Assembly: GCA_963817375.1 (NCBI GenBank)
Contig: CAWFOB010000006.1
Coordinates: forward strand, 434,001 to 498,000
Length of the DNA stretch: 64,000 nt
From: JACVRM01 sp963817375
Lineage (GTDB): Bacteria; Actinomycetota; Thermoleophilia; Gaiellales; Gaiellaceae
Reading direction: 5' to 3'
A program made the translations under genes and the position numbers. Under the pieces are notes generated by a model that ran no database searches, was not told the origin of the DNA, and worked only from the letters and a program-made list of their open reading frames with translations. Shown in pieces: positions 9,413 to 17,239 of the stretch (positions are counted from its first letter, which is position 1; each line of letters starts with the position of its first letter).

Positions 9413-10522
9413 CTACGCGAGGCGGGAGTACAGCTCGACCAACGGGCGCGTCGCCGGCCCCGGCGCGTAGCCGGCGACGAAGGCAGCGAGCGCCGCGGCT
9501 CCCCGTTCGCGCCGCCCTGCGGGGTCGGCGAGCAGCTGGACTGCGGCGTCCGCGAGCAAGGCCGAGCCCTCGCCGACGATCACGCCGTCGTTCGAGGCGA
9601 TGCCCTCGGCGCCGGCGGCCGTGGTTACCACCGGCACGCCGCTCGCGATCGCCTCGAGCGCCTTCACCTTCATGCCGCTTCCGCGCCGCTGCGGGAAGAG
9701 CAGGACCGAAAGGCTGCGCAGGAACGCGCTCGCGGACTCGACTTCGCCGTGCACCTCGACTCCCGGGCCAGCGAGCCCGAGCGTTTCCGTGCCGCGGCCC
9801 GCGACGAGCAGGCGCGCCTCGGGCACCCGGCCGCGGACGAGCGGCCAGACGGTGTCGACGAGCTCCCGCATCGCCTCCGCGGTCGGCGGCCACGCTGCGG
9901 TGCCGATGATGCCGGCGACCGGCGGCCCGTCCAGCGGGGCGGGCGGGTAGGCGGACGGGTCGAGCGTGAGCGGCGCGAGCACGACCTCGGCGGCTGGGGC
10001 GTCGCGGCGGAGCTCCGCTGCGACCTGCGGCGAGCTCGCGACGAGATGCCTGTGCGTCCGGAGCGCGATTCGCTCGGCCCGGCGCTGCTCGACCACGTCA
10101 CGAAACTGCCGGCGCCAGGGCGCGCCGAGGTCACGGTCACGCCGCACGAGGTAGTGGACGTGGAGCACGGACGGCGTCGCGAGCCCGCGGTCGCACCACG
10201 CAGTCTCGGTCTCCTCGAGATGCACGACGTCGGCATCGCGGGCGAGCTCCCTCACGCGGTCCGCAAACGCCCCGGCGAGCTCGCTGCGAGGCCGGCGGTA
10301 CCGGTCGAGCCGCGCGCGCCACGACGACGACGGCTCGACGGGGACGACCTCGACCTGCAGGTCGGCCGGCACCTCGCCCGGCACAGTGAAATGCCGCTTC
10401 GCGGCGACCGCGCACACGTCCACGCCGTGCGCCGCGAGGCCGCGGAGCATGCCGAGCGCGGTCTTGCCCGGCGCGCCGCCCTCGGAAAGGGGCGGCTGGG
10501 CGAGAACGACCAGGACGCGCAT
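9413..10522 (-). CDS. GT4 glycosyltransferase
   Basis: This 369-residue GT-B enzyme begins MRVLVVLAQPPLSEGGAPGK, with the Gly-rich acceptor loop. It has DADVVHLEETETAW and VLHVHYLVRRD, then a donor domain with PVAGIIGTAAWPPTAEAM and LFPQRRGSGMKVKALEAIASG, which resembles the GT4 subgroup of sugar transferases with PEP-CTERM/Wzy systems. Its ATG overlaps the TGA of the flippase gene by one base (TGATG), so it is the last gene of a coupled minus-strand run epimerase-flippase-GT4. Confidence 0.85.
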   Translation of the reverse strand: MRVLVVLAQPPLSEGGAPGKTALGMLRGLAAHGVDVCAVAAKRHFTVPGEVPADLQVEVVPVEPSSSWRARLDRYRRPRSELAGAFADRVRELARDADVVHLEETETAWCDRGLATPSVLHVHYLVRRDRDLGAPWRRQFRDVVEQRRAERIALRTHRHLVASSPQVAAELRRDAPAAEVVLAPLTLDPSAYPPAPLDGPPVAGIIGTAAWPPTAEAMRELVDTVWPLVRGRVPEARLLVAGRGTETLGLAGPGVEVHGEVESASAFLRSLSVLLFPQRRGSGMKVKALEAIASGVPVVTTAAGAEGIASNDGVIVGEGSALLADAAVQLLADPAGRRERGAAALAAFVAGYAPGPATRPLVELYSRLA

Positions 10523-12132
10523 CAGCGGCGCCCCCGGTCAGCCGAGCCCGCGCGCGTCGAGCGGATCGTGACGTAGCGGGCGATGCGACCGATGCGGCGG
10601 CCGGAGCGCCCGCCGACCGCGGACTCCAGCCAGCGGGCGTCGGCGTCGGTCAGCACGCCGATCGTGAGTGCCGACCCGCCGTACAGCAACACGAAGACCG
10701 CGCCCGCGATGATCACGCCGGCGACGAGCGGCAGGCTCGCCAAGGCCTCCAGGGCCGACCAGCCGCCGACGGCGGCGAGTGTGGACGCGAACAGGGTCGG
10801 GATGAGCGACCACAGCAGCCACCCTCCGCCACGGATCGCGCGGATGCTGACGGTGAGCATCGCGATCGCGTAGGCAGCCTGGCCGCCCGCGTTGGCGATC
10901 GCGGCGCCGCTCGCGTCGAGGAGCGGGACGAAGGCGAGCGCGAGGCCCACGTCGATGATCGCGGCGATCGTGTTTGCGGCGACCGTCACCCGGACGCGGC
11001 CGAGCGCGGCGAGGTGCGCTCCCGCGAGCGAGCCGACGGCGGCGAGCGGAAAGGTGAGCAGCATGATCCGCAGCGGCTGGGCGACCCCGGTGTACTGGTC
11101 GCCGTAGACGACGTGCACGAGCGCCGGCCCGAGCGCGAAGGCGCCCGCCGCCAGCGGCAGCGTGACGACGAATATCAGGCGGAACGCGCGCCGGAACCCG
11201 GAGCCGATGCGGTCGTGGTGGCCGGCGCCGAACAAGGTCGCGAACGCGGGCGCCACCGTCGCCCCGAGCGCGGACGGCACGAGCCGGAGCGCCACCACCA
11301 TCGAGAACGCGATCGTGTAGATGGCGATCGCGCCCGTCGTCGAGAACGCTTTCAGGAAGAAGAACTCCACGCGCGAGGCGACGATCTGCTCGACGAGCAC
11401 GCCGAGCGCCGCCACCAGCGCGAAGTGGGCGACGCGCCGCTGGAGTGCCCGCGCCTCTGCGGCCGCAGCCGGGTCGCCGGGGCCGAGGGCGCGCCGGGCC
11501 AGCGTGCCCGTCCACGCGAGGTTGGCGATGCACGCCACCAGCTCGACGGCGAACATGCCGGTGATCCCACCGCCCGCCCAGAGGACGAGCGCGGTCGCGA
11601 TCGTGCTGAAGAAGCCGGTGGTGAGCCCGACGGTCGACGCCTGTCGAATGCGCTGGAGACCGACGAGCACCGCCGTCGGCACCGTGTGGAGGATCGTCAG
11701 CGCGGAGACGAAGCCCGCGAGCGCCCACGCGCCCGGCGGGTCACCGCCGGCGACAGCCACGCCGACGAGCACCGCCGCGGCGGCTGCCGCCGCGATCCCG
11801 TTCACCCTCCACGCCCACCCGAGCAGGCCGCGCAGCACCTGGGGGCGCCCGGCGCCGACCGTCTCGCCGACGTAGCGCATGACGGCGAGGTACATCGAGC
11901 TGGAGAGGAGCGTGGCGATGAGGATCGAGTTCAGCGCGATGAAGCTCTGCTGGCCGAAGTCCGCCTTGCCGAGAAAGCGCGCGGCGATGATCGACGTGAT
12001 CGCCGTGTAGAGCTGCGGAACGGCGTAGCTGGCCGTGTACCAGGCGCCGCCCCGGAGGACGGACCGGCTGGTGGTGGCCGCGGCGGCGTCGACGGGCGGC
12101 GCCGCGCTAGGTGCTCGGGACTCCGGCCGCAC
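10522..12132 (-). CDS. Polysaccharide flippase (Wzx/MATE-like)
   Basis: This 536-residue protein has about 12-14 hydrophobic segments. The first cytosolic part is RGGAWYTASYAVPQLYTAI, followed by AARFLGKADFGQQSF, the amino-terminal signature of the polysaccharide biosynthesis/MOP flippase superfamily. It would move undecaprenyl-linked repeat units across the membrane. The GTG start at 12132 lies 26 nt inside the 3' end of the upstream epimerase gene. An alternative start further in is possible, because the first 20 residues are Ala/Pro-rich. The 3' end is coupled to a GT4 gene. Confidence 0.88.
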   Translation of the reverse strand: MRPESRAPSAAPPVDAAAATTSRSVLRGGAWYTASYAVPQLYTAITSIIAARFLGKADFGQQSFIALNSILIATLLSSSMYLAVMRYVGETVGAGRPQVLRGLLGWAWRVNGIAAAAAAAVLVGVAVAGGDPPGAWALAGFVSALTILHTVPTAVLVGLQRIRQASTVGLTTGFFSTIATALVLWAGGGITGMFAVELVACIANLAWTGTLARRALGPGDPAAAAEARALQRRVAHFALVAALGVLVEQIVASRVEFFFLKAFSTTGAIAIYTIAFSMVVALRLVPSALGATVAPAFATLFGAGHHDRIGSGFRRAFRLIFVVTLPLAAGAFALGPALVHVVYGDQYTGVAQPLRIMLLTFPLAAVGSLAGAHLAALGRVRVTVAANTIAAIIDVGLALAFVPLLDASGAAIANAGGQAAYAIAMLTVSIRAIRGGGWLLWSLIPTLFASTLAAVGGWSALEALASLPLVAGVIIAGAVFVLLYGGSALTIGVLTDADARWLESAVGGRSGRRIGRIARYVTIRSTRAGSADRGRR

Positions 12133-13096
12133 GCTGCTCGGCGACGACCTCGGCGAGGATCCGGTCGAGGCCGATCGAAGGCTCCCAGCCGATTGCCGCG
12201 CGGATCTTGCCCAGGTCGGGGATGCGGTGGAACATCTCCTCGATCCCGTGGCCGTAGACCTGCTCGTACGGGATGTAGGTGAGGGACGACGAGCTGCCGG
12301 TGAGGGTCAGCACGCGCCCGGCCAGGTCGTTGATCGTCAGCGACTCGGTGGAGCCCACGTTGTAGATCTCGCCCCAGAGGCCGTCGTGCTTGAGCAGATC
12401 GACGAGTGCGCGGGTCGTGTCGTAGACGTGGCAGAAGCAGCGCGTCTGATTCCCGTCGCCGTGCACCTCGAGCGGCTCGCCGGCCAGGGCCGCGCCCACG
12501 AAACGGGGGACGACCATCCCGTACTCGCCGCTTTGCCGTGGCCCGACGGTGTTGAAGAGCCGCGCGATGACGACCCGGAGATTCCGCTCCTCGTGCAGCG
12601 CCAGGGCGAGGAATTCGTCGAGCGCCTTCGAGTCGGCGTACGCCCAGCGCTTCGCCGTCGTCGGGCCGTAGATCCGGCGCGTGTCCTCACGGAGCGGCTG
12701 CTGGTCGGCGGGGTGGTCGCCGACGACCTCGGAGCTGGACGTGACCAGCACGGGCTTGTCGAAGCGCGCGCAGTACTCCAGCACGGTCTCGGTGCCCTGC
12801 ACGTTGGTGAGCAGCGTGCGGCCGGGCTGCTCGACGATCAGGCGGACGCCGACGGCCGCCGCCAGGTGCCAGACGGCGTCGCTCTTGAAGACCAGTTCGC
12901 TGACGACGGCCGGCGAGAGGACCGACTCGACGACCAGATGGAAGCGCGGGTTGTCGCGCAGGTCGGCCACGTTGGCGACCGACCCGGTCGAAAGGTCGTC
13001 CAGCGCATACACCTCCCAGCCGTCCTCGAGCAGGGCATGAGAGAGGTGCGACCCGATGAAGCCGGCGCCGCCGGTGACGAGGGCAGTCCCGGGCAC
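12107..13096 (-). CDS. NAD-dependent sugar epimerase/dehydratase (extended SDR)
   Basis: This 329-residue extended short-chain dehydrogenase has the Rossmann motif TGGAGFIGSHL at residues 8-18, the Ser region VTSSSEVVGD, catalytic YxxxK in AYADSKALDE, and the substrate loop RLFNTVGPRQSG. This is the pattern of UDP-sugar 4-epimerases and UDP-glucuronate decarboxylases. It would supply an activated sugar nucleotide to the surrounding glycosyltransferases. The start is ATG 13096. An O-antigen ligase gene ends 10 bp upstream. Exact sugar specificity is not visible. Confidence 0.9.
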   Translation of the reverse strand: MPGTALVTGGAGFIGSHLSHALLEDGWEVYALDDLSTGSVANVADLRDNPRFHLVVESVLSPAVVSELVFKSDAVWHLAAAVGVRLIVEQPGRTLLTNVQGTETVLEYCARFDKPVLVTSSSEVVGDHPADQQPLREDTRRIYGPTTAKRWAYADSKALDEFLALALHEERNLRVVIARLFNTVGPRQSGEYGMVVPRFVGAALAGEPLEVHGDGNQTRCFCHVYDTTRALVDLLKHDGLWGEIYNVGSTESLTINDLAGRVLTLTGSSSSLTYIPYEQVYGHGIEEMFHRIPDLGKIRAAIGWEPSIGLDRILAEVVAEQRAAGVPST

Positions 13097-13106
13097 GACG
13101 CCGAGC

Positions 13107-15065
13107 CTAGCCCGCCCGACGGAGCGCGGCCGCGATCAGCGGGTCGCGCGGGGCGAGGCGGTGGGCCTCCTGGAGCTCGCGCTTCGCGGACGCCTTGCGG
13201 CCGGCACGCAAGAGGGCGTCGCCAAGCAGGTAGCGCAGCCCCGCGGCGTCGGGCTCCTTGCCCACCGCCTCGCGTAGCGGCGGGATCGCCGCCGCCGGCG
13301 TCTGCGCCAGCTGCGCCTCGGTCACGAGCGGATCGGTCGAGAGCGGGTCGAGGCGGCGCGCCCAGGTCAGGTCGGCATGGGGGTCGGCGCCGGGGTGCTC
13401 GGCGACGTGGGAGGTGATGCTCGCCGAGACCCAGACCGGCGCGAACGCAAGCACCGCGACGGCCGCCGCCACGGCCGCGCCCGTCCACGCCGCGCGGCCG
13501 GGAAGCGCCGGTGGGTCGTTGCCCGAGAGGCCGATGCCGGCGAGCAGGAAGAAGACGATGCCGACGGCCGGGAACGTCCAGATCCAGTCGCCCGCCGAGT
13601 GGACGGCGAAGTAGGCGGCCGCGCCGAGCAGGCCGGCACCGAGGACGTCCTCGCGCGCGCGCCGGAAGAGCCCGGCGAAGAGCGGGACGAACGCGAGTGC
13701 GAGCAGCGCGAGGCCGACGAGGCCGAGCTCGGAGGCGGTGTCGAGCTCGAGCGAGTGGGCGCGGCGCGGCGTCTCGTCGCTGCGGCCGTGCTGGAGGTAG
13801 GCGACGTCCCAGCCGCGGGAGCCGATGCCCACGAGCGGGTGCGCCCTGAACTCGTTCAGCGCGACGCGCCAGAAGTCGTAGCGGTTCGAGCCGAGGTTGA
13901 CGAGATGGCTGGAGCCGGACTCGCGCGTCGGCAGCGTCTTGAAGTTGTCCCAGCGGTCGCCGACCCAGCCGACCGGATGGTGCTCTCGGGCGAGGAACGT
14001 GACGGCGCCGGCCAGCACGCAGAGAAGCAGCGCGGCGGCCGCGATCCGCCCGATCAGGCGGCGCGTGTCGGCCGGGATCGAGAGCCGCTCGTCGAGGAGC
14101 GCGTATGCCGCCGTCACCGCGGCCCCGACCGCCGTGAGCACCAGGATCCGGGCCCCGGCCGCGTGCGCGGCGTCGACCAGCGGGCCGGTCTGGTAGCGCA
14201 CAGGGAACGGGTCGGTGAGCGTCCCGTACGAGATCGCGACGAGCACCCCGGCGATCGCCGCCGGGACGACGAGGCGCAGGCGCGACGGGGAAACGGCGAG
14301 CACGACGACGGCCGCCGCGGCGAGCGCGACGCCGCCGCCCTTGCTCTGCGTGACGAGCCAGGCCGCGAGCATGGCCGTCGCGGCGCCGCCCGCGAGCGCG
14401 CGCACGACCGCGTTCAGGTCGCGGCGGGCGGCGAGCGAGACGGCGGGCCAGAAGGCGAGCAGGAAGGCCGCGCCCTGCGCGTTCACGTACCCGATCGGCG
14501 ACGTGAGGCGGCCGACGTCGAAGCGGTCGCCAGGGTGCGCGCCCCAGACGAGCGCCGCCGCTGTGGCAACCGCCAGCCCGGCCGAGATCGCGACCACGCC
14601 CGCGGTCGCCCCGGTTCGCGCAAGGCGGCCGCGCAGGGTCACGAGGGGCACCGCCAGCGCGAGGGCGTACGCCGCCACGAGCAGCGCCTCGTCGCGGGCG
14701 GCGGACGGGAGCGGGCTCCAGGCGGCGCTCAGGCCCGTCCACAGCGCGAGTCCCGACACTCCGGCGAGCGCGAGCACGGCCGTGCGTGACGGGGTGACCG
14801 CGATCCCGGCGGCGAGCACGACGGCGGCGAGCGCGGCGAGCAGGATCGCATAGGGCAGCCAGTCGGCGGCGAGGATCGAGCCGCCTTCCCGCCAGGCCAT
14901 GCCGCCGGCGAGAAGGCTCGCGAGTATGGTGGGCAGCGCGAGCCAAAGATCCGCGAAATGCGTTTTCTCGCGGGCGTCTGAGGCAATCACCGCGTTTAGG
15001 CGATTCGCCCCTGCGAACGTTTCTTCCTGCAAATCGACAGGGCGTGAAAAATGCGGCCGTTTCAC
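13107..15065 (-). CDS. O-antigen ligase-like membrane protein with C-terminal TPR-like region
   Basis: This 652-residue protein has a membrane domain of about twelve helices. The Wzy_C loop contains HPLVGIGSRGWDVAYLQHG and the conserved HSLELDTASELGLVG. A soluble tail from about residue 565 (WARRLDPLSTDPLVTEAQLA, EPDAAGLRYLLGDALLRAG) looks like two tetratricopeptide-like hairpins. This O-antigen-ligase/TPR layout is common in Actinobacteria and Chloroflexi. The GTG start at 15065 is uncertain, because the first 35 residues are not conserved-looking and a later start is possible. It is divergent from the LPFTG gene, and the two 5' ends nearly touch. Confidence 0.8.
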   Translation of the reverse strand: MKRPHFSRPVDLQEETFAGANRLNAVIASDAREKTHFADLWLALPTILASLLAGGMAWREGGSILAADWLPYAILLAALAAVVLAAGIAVTPSRTAVLALAGVSGLALWTGLSAAWSPLPSAARDEALLVAAYALALAVPLVTLRGRLARTGATAGVVAISAGLAVATAAALVWGAHPGDRFDVGRLTSPIGYVNAQGAAFLLAFWPAVSLAARRDLNAVVRALAGGAATAMLAAWLVTQSKGGGVALAAAAVVVLAVSPSRLRLVVPAAIAGVLVAISYGTLTDPFPVRYQTGPLVDAAHAAGARILVLTAVGAAVTAAYALLDERLSIPADTRRLIGRIAAAALLLCVLAGAVTFLAREHHPVGWVGDRWDNFKTLPTRESGSSHLVNLGSNRYDFWRVALNEFRAHPLVGIGSRGWDVAYLQHGRSDETPRRAHSLELDTASELGLVGLALLALAFVPLFAGLFRRAREDVLGAGLLGAAAYFAVHSAGDWIWTFPAVGIVFFLLAGIGLSGNDPPALPGRAAWTGAAVAAAVAVLAFAPVWVSASITSHVAEHPGADPHADLTWARRLDPLSTDPLVTEAQLAQTPAAAIPPLREAVGKEPDAAGLRYLLGDALLRAGRKASAKRELQEAHRLAPRDPLIAAALRRAG

Positions 15066-15104
15066 TACGATGCGTCCAGGGGCAACTGCGGGAAAGGAGA
15101 TTCG

Positions 15105-15488
15105 ATGGGGAGGTTCGCACGGGGGGTGACCGTCCTCCTGGTGATCGCGCTGCTTGCCGTTTCGGCGGCTTCAGCTGCGACGCCAACCCAGATTTACCGG
15201 GATTACCAGGACAACGGCAGGCTCGACGGCCGCTATTCGGTCGCCGATCTGCAGGCCGCGCTCTCGAGCCCGGCCGTCCAGGGCTATGGCAGCCCGACGA
15301 TCACGCCTGGCATGAAGCAGGAGATCGTCAACAAGCTTGGCGCGCAGCAGGGACTCCAGGGCGGTAACAACAGCACGGGCGGCGGTCTGCCGTTCACGGG
15401 CTTCGACCTGGGACTGCTGACCGTCGGCGGCGTGCTGCTGCTCTCGGTGGGCTTCGGCCTCAGGCGCGTGGCGCGGGCGAAGAGCTAG
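15105..15488 (+). CDS. Small exported protein with LPFTG sorting signal
   Basis: ATG 15105 is preceded by a good ribosome site (AAAGGAG, 15093-15099). The 127-residue product has a signal peptide ending near SAASAA, a short mature domain (TPTQIYRDYQDNGRLDGRYS) and a classic sortase substrate tail: LPFTG, a hydrophobic stretch of about 20 residues and the basic end RRVARAKS. It should be anchored to the cell wall by a sortase acting outside the window. The mature domain is small, and I do not recognise it. It sits between two polysaccharide genes, which hints at a role at the cell surface. Confidence 0.75.
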   Translation: MGRFARGVTVLLVIALLAVSAASAATPTQIYRDYQDNGRLDGRYSVADLQAALSSPAVQGYGSPTITPGMKQEIVNKLGAQQGLQGGNNSTGGGLPFTGFDLGLLTVGGVLLLSVGFGLRRVARAKS

Positions 15489-15537
15489 CTCGGGACCGCG
15501 TGGAAGTGTCTGAGGTCCCAGGGGGATCCGTTTCGGC

Positions 15538-17022
15538 ATGACGTCCTTGCAGACGACGACCGATCGCGCAGCCGCGACGCTGCACGCTCTGCGCGCGCAG
15601 CCGGCGCGCTACGCACGGCTCCAGTCGCAGCGCTTCTGGGCGCACGCGGCGCTCGCGGTCGACGCCGCCATGCTGGCGGCTGCGGCCGGCGCGACCGCGC
15701 TCGGCGCGTACCACGCGGGGCTTCCGCGCATGTCGGCGTTCGGCCTCGCGGCGTTCGCGGGCCTTGTGCTGCTGGCCTCCCGCGCCCGCGGCATGTACGC
15801 GCCCAAGCTCCGCCTGGACGTCCTCGACGACCTGCGCGGTGTCGCCACGGCCACGTCGCTCGCGGCGATGATCATCCTCGCAGCCCGGGTCATGCTCGGC
15901 GACGACGGCACACTCGCGGCCGAGATCTTCCGCCCCTGGGTGTTCGCGACCGTCTACCTCGCGGCCGGGCGCACCGCGCTCGCCTGGACGCAGAGCCGCG
16001 CCCGCACGACCGGCGACTTCGTCCGGCCGACCTTGATCGTCGGCGCCGGCCGCGTCGGGCGGCTCGTGGCGCGTCGGCTTCAGGAGCGCCCGGAGCTGGG
16101 GCTGCGGCCGATCGGCTTCCTGGACAAGGAGCCCATGGACGCGCCCGACGGGCCCATGCTGCCGGTTCTCGGCGCCAGCTGGGACCTCGACCGGCTCGTC
16201 CGCGACTACGGCGTCCAGCACGTGCTCGTGACCTTCTCCACCGCGCCGCACGAAGTGCTGCTCCGCCTCGCCCGCCGCTGCGAGGAGCTCGGCGTGCAGG
16301 TCTCGTTCGTCCCGCGCCTGTTCGAGCGCGTGGGCGAGCGTGTCTCGATCGACCACCTCGGCGGCCTCCCGCTCGTCACGGCGCACCACGCCGATCCGAA
16401 GGGCTGGCAGTTCGCGGTCAAGTACATGGTCGACCGTGTCGTCGCGGGCCTGGCGCTGCTCCTGCTGTCGCCCGTCCTGATCGGCGCGATGGTCGCCGTG
16501 CGCATCTCGCTCGGCCGCCCGATCTTCTTCCGCCAGACGCGCATCGGCCGCGACGGCCGCCCCTTCGAGATGCTGAAGCTCCGCACGATGCTCCCGCAGC
16601 GCGACGGCGCCAACGTCATGGAGCCCGAGTGGTTCCCGCGCGACGACGTCGCCCCCGGCGGCGTCGAGGGCGACGACCGCCGCACGCGCGTCGGCGCCTT
16701 CCTGCGCCGCACGTCGATCGACGAGCTGCCGCAGCTGATCAACGTCGTCCGCGGCGAGATGAGCCTCGTCGGGCCGCGGCCCGAGCGCCCCGAGTACGTG
16801 GAGATGTTCGAGGAGAGCGTCTACCGCTACGGCGAGCGCCACCGCGTCAAGGCCGGCATCACCGGCTGGGCCCAGGTGAACGGCCTGCGCGGCCAGACGT
16901 CCCTCTCCGACCGCGTGGAGTGGGACAACCACTACATCGAGAACTGGTCGCTCTGGTTCGACGTGAAGATCGCGGTGCTCACCGTGCTGTCGGTCTTCCG
17001 CATGTACCGCGTCACCGAGTAG
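15538..17022 (+). CDS. Polyprenyl glycosylphosphotransferase (initiating sugar transferase)
   Basis: This 494-residue protein has four N-terminal hydrophobic segments, a Rossmann-like CoA-binding region (PTLIVGAGRVGRLVARRL) and a C-terminal bacterial sugar transferase domain with one re-entrant helix (FAVKYMVDRVVAGLALLLLS), FFRQTRIGRDGRPFEMLKLR, RRTSIDELPQLINVVRGEMS and LVGPRPERPEYVE. The family (WbaP/CpsE/EpsL type) transfers a sugar phosphate from a UDP-sugar to undecaprenyl phosphate and starts repeat-unit assembly. It is the expected first enzyme of this locus. ATG 15538 follows the LPFTG gene by 50 bp. Confidence 0.92.
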   Translation: MTSLQTTTDRAAATLHALRAQPARYARLQSQRFWAHAALAVDAAMLAAAAGATALGAYHAGLPRMSAFGLAAFAGLVLLASRARGMYAPKLRLDVLDDLRGVATATSLAAMIILAARVMLGDDGTLAAEIFRPWVFATVYLAAGRTALAWTQSRARTTGDFVRPTLIVGAGRVGRLVARRLQERPELGLRPIGFLDKEPMDAPDGPMLPVLGASWDLDRLVRDYGVQHVLVTFSTAPHEVLLRLARRCEELGVQVSFVPRLFERVGERVSIDHLGGLPLVTAHHADPKGWQFAVKYMVDRVVAGLALLLLSPVLIGAMVAVRISLGRPIFFRQTRIGRDGRPFEMLKLRTMLPQRDGANVMEPEWFPRDDVAPGGVEGDDRRTRVGAFLRRTSIDELPQLINVVRGEMSLVGPRPERPEYVEMFEESVYRYGERHRVKAGITGWAQVNGLRGQTSLSDRVEWDNHYIENWSLWFDVKIAVLTVLSVFRMYRVTE

Positions 17023-17134
17023 CCCCGACTCGCGGCGCGTGAAGCTGAGCGTGCGGCGACTAAGAAGATGGAAAGAGTCGTCCGCCCGGCTGTAACAAGC
17101 GTGTCGGAACGGCGTCATAACGCTTGACCATCCG

Positions 17135-17164
17135 GCCTCCGGTGCCGAAAGTAGCCTCGGAGGC
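17135..17164. promoter_or_regulatory. Inverted repeat upstream of clpC
   Basis: GCCTCCG (17135-17141) and CGGAGGC (17158-17164) form a 7 bp inverted repeat with a 16 nt centre, about 75 bp before the clpC start. A possible -10 box TACACT lies at 17171-17176, but I see no good -35 at the right distance. The repeat does not match the CtsR heptad (GGTCAAA) or HAIR, so if it is an operator the regulator is different. No ctsR, mcsA or mcsB gene is adjacent. Confidence 0.3.
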
Positions 17165-17239
17165 GCGAGCTACACTGAGACGACCTCGACCGCGGCGCAG
17201 CCACCGTCGCGATTTCCGACGAAAGGGGGCTCGAGGGTT

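Noticed and set aside
17124..17129. TTGACC as a -35 box for clpC
   Set aside because: No -10 hexamer lies 16-18 bp downstream; the nearest TACACT is 41 bp away.
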